In this document: piece after piece, positions 7,486 through 10,875 of the stretch | How the letters are laid out: each line of letters opens with the position of its first letter | Numbering within the stretch: position 1 is the stretch's first letter | Origin: an uncultured Erysipelotrichaceae bacterium | GTDB taxonomy: Bacteria; Bacillota_I; Bacilli_A; Erysipelotrichales; Erysipelotrichaceae | NCBI GenBank assembly: GCA_947175465.1 | Contig: CAMWMY010000027.1 | Span: 1-10,875 of the forward strand | Length of the DNA stretch: 10,875 nt | Direction: 5' to 3' | Made by a program: the position numbers and the translations under genes | The notes under the pieces: model-generated | Told to the model about the DNA's origin: nothing | The model's database searches: none | What the model saw: the letters and a program-made list of their open reading frames with translations, nothing else

Positions 7486-8829
7486 TTATTCACTTTTTAC
7501 TTGAAGTGCATAAAGCAGTGCATCGGCTAATGATTCAATAATCGCTTCTTTTTGTTCCTTCCATAATGTTACATCTTCTCTATTCGATAAATATAATAAT
7601 TCAATATCAAGCCCATACATCCCTAGTCGCTGATCGAACGCAAATGTATTTTGACGGCTATTTAAAGAATACATACCTGCAAGTGTTGCCTTACCTCCAA
7701 CTTCTCGAAGTTCTAAAGCCTCATCATATAATTCCTTTCCATCCATTCCTTCAATACGTGAAGAAGATAGTAAACCAGGTTGTCCTTGTATCATTTCTTT
7801 CATTGTTGATCCTTGTAAAGGTGTATGCTCTAGCATATATTGCCATACCTTTTGCGCAAACATAGAACTACTATACGAAGAGTGCATGATTTCAAACCCT
7901 TTCGCATATTCATAAGGACTTCCATTAAAGCCTAATTTAATATAATAATTCGCTTGTTGCTCATATCCACTTTTAAAACGACTATTTTCTCCATAGTCCT
8001 GTGTTTCTTCATTGGCACTTTGTTTTGTAATTCCTACTCGTAATCCTTGTTTTTCTAACAACTCTTTTAACTGTAAAGCAGCCGCATAGCTTTCTTTATA
8101 TTCCACAATATTATAATATACTTGCCCTTGATCTAATTGATTATTCTCATCACGATTATTTCCATAAGGATCAATAAGAACATCTAATCGATCTTTCGAT
8201 GGCTTTTCTTCCTTCACTTCTAAAAATAGATAATTTTTATCAAAAGTATATTTACTGCTTCCTAAATACTTAGGATCAGAATGTAAACTCACTTTCTTCA
8301 CTACTTGATTTCTTACAATGCTCGTATAGCTATTTTCTTCCAACACTTCATCATATACAAGACGTAATTTAGCCCCTGTTTCATCTTCTATAAATATGCT
8401 GTAAAAACCAGCATTTAACTGCGGAATTAAAATTTGTTCATCCGCTTTTTCTCCAATCTCAAAAGTTTGTGTCGTCTTATCACACAAATTTTCTAAAATA
8501 ATTTTCTTCCCTTGAAGCTCATTCTTCTCCCCTGTATAGTCCTTCGTATATAAATTCAATACTTCCCCATAAAAGAAATAATCTGACACTGTATAAGAAG
8601 AGGCATAGTGCGTATTGATAGCTTCCAAAGTTTCTTCCTTATTAAACCCACAAATCGTTGTCATTTGATTCCATGGTAAAAAACGAAAAAGAAGGCTTCC
8701 TATAAAATAAAGTAATAACGCAAAAAAAGCAAAAAGAGGTATAACCGCTTTCCATCGAACTTTATACTTTCTTCTTTTTCTTTGAACTCTTTGCTTTTGT
8801 ATAGCCTGTCTTCTTACTTTATGTGCCAT
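7486..8829 (-). CDS. Membrane-anchored amidase_3-like protein lacking zinc histidines
   Basis: This 447-residue protein has a very basic cytoplasmic start (1-27), one membrane segment (about 28-50) and an extracytoplasmic remainder. A middle part (about 60-205) is unassigned. The C-terminal third follows the N-acetylmuramoyl-L-alanine amidase (Amidase_3) layout: VLIDP (217-221), a conserved-position E243, LQLKELLEKQGLRVGITK (252-269), ANYYIKLGFN (293-302), GFE (311-313) and IELLYLSN (409-416) with the catalytic-position E410. Both zinc histidines appear lost: the DPGHGG motif is DPYGNN, and the second SIHAN-type histidine is Gly300. It may therefore bind peptidoglycan or regulate a partner rather than cleave. 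The ATG at 8829 has AGGAGG (8837-8842) 7 bases upstream. It lies 13 bases after the licD-like gene and 17 before the ABC-F gene. Confidence 0.82.
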   Translation of the reverse strand: MAHKVRRQAIQKQRVQRKRRKYKVRWKAVIPLFAFFALLLYFIGSLLFRFLPWNQMTTICGFNKEETLEAINTHYASSYTVSDYFFYGEVLNLYTKDYTGEKNELQGKKIILENLCDKTTQTFEIGEKADEQILIPQLNAGFYSIFIEDETGAKLRLVYDEVLEENSYTSIVRNQVVKKVSLHSDPKYLGSSKYTFDKNYLFLEVKEEKPSKDRLDVLIDPYGNNRDENNQLDQGQVYYNIVEYKESYAAALQLKELLEKQGLRVGITKQSANEETQDYGENSRFKSGYEQQANYYIKLGFNGSPYEYAKGFEIMHSSYSSSMFAQKVWQYMLEHTPLQGSTMKEMIQGQPGLLSSSRIEGMDGKELYDEALELREVGGKATLAGMYSLNSRQNTFAFDQRLGMYGLDIELLYLSNREDVTLWKEQKEAIIESLADALLYALQVKSE

Positions 8830-8842
8830 TAGGAACCCTCCT

Positions 8843-9652
8843 TTAAAATGTAATATCTTTTATATGTTTTGGCTTTTGATCTTTTAAAGGTGGATAGGAC
8901 ATGTGATGAACACTAATCTCTCGATTAAGCATCGGTGTTGGATTATGAGGAATCGGTAACATCGTATCCTCAAAAGGAACATACTTGATAGGAAAAACAC
9001 TATCGTATGGATAAATAATAGGAGATGCAATCGATTGAAAAGACCAAGTTAAATCATAGCCAATAAGAGAACTACCCTTATTCTTGTTTCCATATCGGCG
9101 TGCATGTCGTACATATTTTCGTTTCAACCATAAAGGATTGAGATGTATATTCTCTAAAAAAATAATAACATACATCAATGACGCATTCATCAATCGATGC
9201 AAGCCATCGTTTACTCTATTTTCACTTGCATAATCAATAATAAAAATATCTATAAAAATACCATCACAATCTTTGCATTTATTTTTTAATAACGGATTCT
9301 TTTCCTCAATATGCGTTCCTTTTTTACGTATCTTCATAGCAGGAACTGTGACATTATATTCTTTATGTGTATCAAAACATTGCGCACAATAAATATCGGG
9401 TAATTCATTTACAACTTTTAAAAAACGCACATAATCTTCATACATCATTCCAATATCCGCATCATCATCCCAAGGAATAAACCCTTTATGACGCACCGCC
9501 CCTAAAGCACTTCCACCTGTTAGCCAATAAGGGATTTCATATTTTCGACATAGTTCATCAACGTCTTTTAAAATTTGTAATAATATTTTATGTACTTGAG
9601 AAACGGTTATACATGTTCCATCTTCTCTTGTTTTGATAATATATTCCTGCAT
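8843..9652 (-). CDS. LicD-family phosphotransferase
   Basis: This 269-residue soluble protein belongs to the LicD/nucleotidyltransferase-fold family, whose best-known members add phosphocholine or related phospho-groups to cell-surface glycans. The core is GGSALGAVRHKGFIPWDDD (46-64) with the metal-binding DDDAD (62-66), followed by VPAMKIRKKGT and GIFIDIFIID. The length is typical for the family. The ATG at 9652 has a weak Shine-Dalgarno (GGTG at 9658-9661) 5 bases upstream. It is the first gene of a three-gene operon. No choline uptake or nucleotidyltransferase genes are in view, so the donor and acceptor are unknown. Its promoter lies in a sequence duplicated upstream of the neighbouring Imm33-like gene. 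Confidence 0.9.
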   Translation of the reverse strand: MQEYIIKTREDGTCITVSQVHKILLQILKDVDELCRKYEIPYWLTGGSALGAVRHKGFIPWDDDADIGMMYEDYVRFLKVVNELPDIYCAQCFDTHKEYNVTVPAMKIRKKGTHIEEKNPLLKNKCKDCDGIFIDIFIIDYASENRVNDGLHRLMNASLMYVIIFLENIHLNPLWLKRKYVRHARRYGNKNKGSSLIGYDLTWSFQSIASPIIYPYDSVFPIKYVPFEDTMLPIPHNPTPMLNREISVHHMSYPPLKDQKPKHIKDITF

Positions 9653-9663
9653 TGTATCACCAT

Positions 9664-9740
9664 TAACATTATAGAAGAAATCAAAAAGAACTACAACTAT
9701 TTCTTTTTTTACCTTTAATTTTTATGAATCAAAAATGATA
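9664..9740. repeat. Direct repeat copy 1 (licD-side)
   Basis: About 77 bases repeated at 10366-10444. The first 19 bases are identical, and only a few substitutions plus a short gap occur in the A/T tract near 9711-9722. The right end, TATGAATC and the following AAAAATGATA, is also shared with the 52-base element at 10427-10478 and 10824-10875. The copy contains the licD-operon promoter. Confidence 0.85.
9668..9696 (-). promoter_or_regulatory. Promoter of the licD-like operon
   Basis: On the minus strand -35 TTGTAG (9691-9696), a 17-base spacer and -10 TATAAT (9668-9673). Transcription would start near 9661, only about 9 bases before the ATG, so the leader would be just long enough for the GGTG Shine-Dalgarno. 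The same boxes recur at 10370-10398. Confidence 0.65.
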
Positions 9741-9807
9741 CTGCTAAAATGTGGTTTCGATTTTCAGTGAGAGTTTTCTTTTTAGAATCTTTACCTACTA
9801 ACTTATC

Positions 9808-9848
9808 AATCTTAAGTCATAATCTCATACTGATAATTGCTTAAGATT
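9808..9848. repeat. 9-base inverted repeat between the Imm33-like gene and licD
   Basis: AATCTTAAG (9808-9816) and CTTAAGATT (9840-9848) are perfect inverted repeats around a 23-base loop. No T-run follows on either strand, so it is not an obvious terminator. It lies between the terminator of the upstream gene and the licD promoter, and could be an operator or an RNA stem. Its function is unknown. Confidence 0.5.
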
Positions 9849-9857
9849 AGATTTTAC

Positions 9858-9892
9858 AAAAGAAAAGCAGTCAATCTTTTAGATTAACTACT
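9858..9892 (-). terminator. Intrinsic terminator of the Imm33-like gene
   Basis: On the minus strand AGTAGTTAATC (9882-9892) pairs with GATTGACTGCT (9866-9876) over 11 pairs, two of them G-U, around the loop TAAAA. TTTTCTTTT (9858-9866) follows. It begins 17 bases after the stop codon. Confidence 0.9.
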
Positions 9893-9908
9893 TATATATG
9901 ATTAATTT

Positions 9909-10286
9909 TTATTGTTGTTTTTGAATAAAGATTTCTTTTAAGCCTTCATCAACTTCAAAGCTATTAGCATCTATTCTTATATACTCACTTCCAATATCTG
10001 CATATAAATAAGAAATAATATCTCTATCATAATTACAAACTGTATTTATATCAAAGATATGATGATTCTCAGGATTATTCATATATTCTTCATCTTCATT
10101 CCCAGCCATAAATCGCCACCCGCTATCTGGATAAGTATCCATAGGTTTTTCCCTAACCATATAGCCAACTTTATAGCCTTCTTTTGTTATTTTATCAGAT
10201 ACAATACACCCTTCTCCATTTGGTTCATTCCAATCAATTAAATCCTCCACATCAATTTTTATAAAATCGCTTTTATCTAATTTCAT
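9909..10286 (-). CDS. DUF2185/Imm33-like small protein
   Basis: This is a 125-residue acidic soluble protein with no signal peptide. The pattern CIVSDKITKEGYKVGYMVRE (27-46), DSGWRFMAGNEDEEY (54-68), then IFDINTVCNYD and ISYLYADIGSEYIRID, matches the DUF2185 (Imm33-like) domain. Members are often predicted immunity proteins next to polymorphic toxins, though many are orphans. No toxin gene is visible here, so an immunity role is only suggested. The ATG at 10286 has AGGAGGGG (10299-10306) 12 bases upstream, a slightly long spacing; no better start exists nearby. It is monocistronic, with its own promoter and terminator, and is bracketed by two copies of a roughly 77-base repeat, which suggests insertion or duplication beside the licD operon. 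Confidence 0.9.
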   Translation of the reverse strand: MKLDKSDFIKIDVEDLIDWNEPNGEGCIVSDKITKEGYKVGYMVREKPMDTYPDSGWRFMAGNEDEEYMNNPENHHIFDINTVCNYDRDIISYLYADIGSEYIRIDANSFEVDEGLKEIFIQKQQ

Positions 10287-10365
10287 ACTGATTATCTTCC
10301 CCTCCTATATCTAAATAAACTTTATTTTATTCCAAATAGATTATCCTATCTCATTATATTTTCAC

Positions 10366-10444
10366 TAACATTATAGAAGAAATCCAAAAGAACTACAACC
10401 ATTTCCTTTTTTCCTTTCGTAATAGCTATGAATCAAAAATGATA
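10366..10444. repeat. Direct repeat copy 2 (Imm33-side)
   Basis: Second copy of the roughly 77-base repeat at 9664-9740. It holds the same promoter boxes, in the same orientation, upstream of the Imm33-like gene. Its right end merges into the 52-base element that starts at 10427. Confidence 0.85.
10370..10398 (-). promoter_or_regulatory. Promoter of the Imm33-like gene
   Basis: On the minus strand -35 TTGTAG (10393-10398), a 17-base spacer and -10 TATAAT (10370-10375), the same boxes as at 9668-9696. The predicted start near 10363 gives a leader of about 77 bases. A second TATAAT (10353-10358) lies downstream without a good -35. Confidence 0.65.
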
Positions 10445-10478
10445 ATGTCTTAATGTAACGAAATTAATTTTGGCCCAA
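10427..10478. repeat. 52-base element, copy A
   Basis: It matches 10824-10875 at 49 of 52 positions. Read on the minus strand it holds two related 15-base motifs starting 25 bases apart: TTAATTTCGTTACAT (10453-10467) and TCATTTTTGATTCAT (10428-10442). It ends 28 bases upstream of the -35 box of the Imm33-like gene. Confidence 0.88.
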
Positions 10479-10519
10479 AATACAATTATGATAATCTTTT
10501 CTACAAAGGAGAGATTACG

Positions 10520-10579
10520 ATGCGAAAAGTGATTGGGCTTTATCCCTTTTCCAAGTTTCTTTTCAAGTTTATCTTATAA
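10520..10579 (+). CDS. Possible 19-residue peptide or remnant of a larger gene
   Basis: The ORF encodes MRKVIGLYPFSKFLFKFIL and has a strong Shine-Dalgarno (AAAGGAGAG at 10505-10513), with the ATG 6 bases after it. The peptide is short, basic and largely hydrophobic (four Phe, three Leu), with net positive charge. Such properties are seen in small membrane peptides, including type I toxins, but also arise by chance in a gene remnant. A GATAAT-like -10 lies near 10490-10495 with no convincing -35. No sequence family is recognised. Being the only plus-strand ORF in the window with a convincing ribosome binding site makes it notable; translation is unproven. Confidence 0.3.
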   Translation: MRKVIGLYPFSKFLFKFIL

Positions 10580-10641
10580 AACAAAGGCACCATAGCTCTA
10601 GTGATAATACTTCATTATTTTTGAGACATTTTCAATTTCAA

Positions 10642-10670
10642 TTGACACTTTCTTAATCAATAATTATTAT
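10642..10670 (+). promoter_or_regulatory. Strong plus-strand promoter facing the small RNA
   Basis: -35 TTGACA (10642-10647), a 17-base spacer and -10 TATTAT (10665-10670), a near-consensus housekeeping promoter. Transcription would start near 10677 and run through the region complementary to the predicted minus-strand RNA. The target is not visible in the window: it could be an antisense transcript or the leader of a gene beyond 10875. Confidence 0.5.
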
Positions 10671-10710
10671 TCTCAGCTAGAACTATAATATAAAGTTTTC
10701 TTCTCTAAAT

Positions 10711-10736
10711 AAAAAAGCGGGCACAGAAGGTCCCGC
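10711..10736 (-). terminator. GC-rich terminator of the small RNA
   Basis: On the minus strand GCGGG (10732-10736) pairs with CCCGC (10717-10721). An AC/GT extension past one bulged G encloses a CTTCT loop. Six Ts (10711-10716) follow. Its GC content stands out from the surrounding AT-rich DNA. Confidence 0.8.
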
Positions 10737-10761
10737 AACGAGTCCATATGCCTCGTTTCCT
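10711..10761 (-). ncRNA. Predicted small RNA of about 50 nt
   Basis: A fully consensus promoter (10768-10796) is followed by an intrinsic terminator (10711-10736), giving an RNA from about 10761 to about 10711. It would contain hairpin AACGAG-9-CTCGTT (10737-10757) and then the terminator stem GCGGG/CCCGC. An alternative pairing of GCAAC (10762-10766) with GTTGC (10736-10740) competes with both stems if the start is a few bases upstream. No gene follows on the minus strand for more than 400 bases, so it looks free-standing rather than a leader. It resembles no RNA family I recognise. An in-frame 24-codon ORF runs through it but uses codons dictated by the GC hairpin, so a noncoding role is more likely. 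Confidence 0.6.
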
Positions 10762-10767
10762 GTTGCT

Positions 10768-10796
10768 ATTATATGTCAATAATTCAAAATTGTCAA
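10768..10796 (-). promoter_or_regulatory. Consensus promoter of the small RNA
   Basis: On the minus strand a perfect -35 TTGACA (10791-10796), a 17-base spacer and a perfect -10 TATAAT (10768-10773). A second TTGACA (10774-10779) lies inside the spacer. It is the strongest promoter match in the window. Confidence 0.8.
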
Positions 10797-10823
10797 AGAT
10801 TATTTTCTCCAACTTTTTTGAAT

Positions 10824-10875
10824 TATGAATCGAAAATGATAATGTCTTAATGTAACGAAATTGATTTTGTCCCAA
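10824..10875. repeat. 52-base element, copy B (reaches the window edge)
   Basis: It differs from 10427-10478 at three positions only. On the minus strand the two 15-base motifs are TCAATTTCGTTACAT (10850-10864) and TCATTTTCGATTCAT (10825-10839), 12 of 15 identical to each other. It ends 27 bases upstream of the small-RNA -35 box. The match may continue beyond the window. Confidence 0.88.

Larger units (their letters stand above)
10287..10875. other. 589-base region without a long gene
   Basis: No protein gene longer than about 26 codons is supportable here. It holds the promoter and leader of the Imm33-like gene, two copies of a 52-base element, a 19-codon plus-strand ORF, two facing strong promoters and a predicted small RNA. 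A 9-base inverted repeat, AATTCAAAA (10781-10789) and TTTTGAATT (10816-10824), flanks the -35 box of the small-RNA promoter, but it is AT-only apart from one C and one G and may be chance. Nothing specific was seen in 10580-10641. Confidence 0.7.

Noticed and set aside
1187..10241. Plus-strand reading frames of 60-125 codons opposite the main genes (for example near 1187-1507, 2608-2847, 3111-3410, 4697-5074, 6211-6408, 6611-6841, 7566-7865, 10059-10241)
   Set aside because: They lie antisense to well-supported genes, lack ribosome binding sites and encode Leu/Phe/His-rich strings typical of the complement of AT-rich coding DNA.
10678..10750. 24-codon minus-strand ORF starting inside the predicted small RNA (ATG at 10748-10750 read in reverse)
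   Set aside because: It runs through the terminator stem and T-run, its codons are dictated by the GC-rich hairpin, and the transcript should end within it.
10748..10828. 26-codon plus-strand ORF beginning at the CATATG palindrome
   Set aside because: There is no Shine-Dalgarno at a usable distance, and it overlaps the small-RNA promoter on the other strand.
10427..10875. Insertion sequence bounded by the 52-base repeats
   Set aside because: The copies are in direct, not inverted, orientation, no transposase is present between them, and no target duplications are seen. An element end extending past the window cannot be excluded.
9664..10875. CRISPR array
   Set aside because: The repeats are only two or three, unevenly spaced by hundreds of bases, and there are no cas genes.

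Overview
The window is AT-rich, almost entirely leftward-transcribed bacterial chromosome. Strong AGGAGG ribosome binding sites, a cre-like site by ptsI, tRNA genes with encoded CCA ends and a spore gene (SpoVAF family) point to a low-GC, spore-forming Firmicute. A small protein resembling a Mollicutes-type family suggests the Erysipelotrichia/Coprobacillaceae side, but this placement is an inference from gene content.

Layout, left to right (all genes on the minus strand unless stated). 1-451: two arginine tRNA genes, tRNA-Arg(CCU) and tRNA-Arg(CCG), with a terminator after them and the ptsI terminator before them. 504-2290: ptsI (PTS enzyme I) with a cre-like site upstream. 2323-2646: a 107-residue protein of unknown function. 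2794-4058: a PPi-type phosphofructokinase with its own promoter and terminator. Enzyme I and this kinase together cover sugar entry and the committing step of glycolysis. 4104-5531: a solitary SpoVAF-type spore germination protein. 5618-9696: an apparent operon, transcribed as LicD-family transferase, membrane-anchored amidase-like protein lacking the zinc histidines, then ABC-F ATPase, with intergenic gaps of 13 and 17 bases. 9858-10398: a small DUF2185/Imm33-type gene with its own promoter and a good terminator.

10287-10875 contains no long gene but is rich in signals. A consensus minus-strand promoter (TTGACA-17-TATAAT) is followed within about 60 bases by a GC-rich intrinsic terminator, predicting an RNA of about 50 nt. 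A strong plus-strand promoter faces it, and a 19-codon plus-strand ORF with a strong Shine-Dalgarno lies to its left. A 52-base element occurs twice (10427-10478 and 10824-10875) and in part a third time (about 9723-9740). Each copy lies 26-28 bases upstream of the -35 box of a minus-strand promoter (the small RNA, the Imm33-like gene and the licD-like operon). This makes it a candidate shared regulatory site and the most unusual feature of the window. The last copy reaches the window edge, so a mobile-element origin cannot be excluded.
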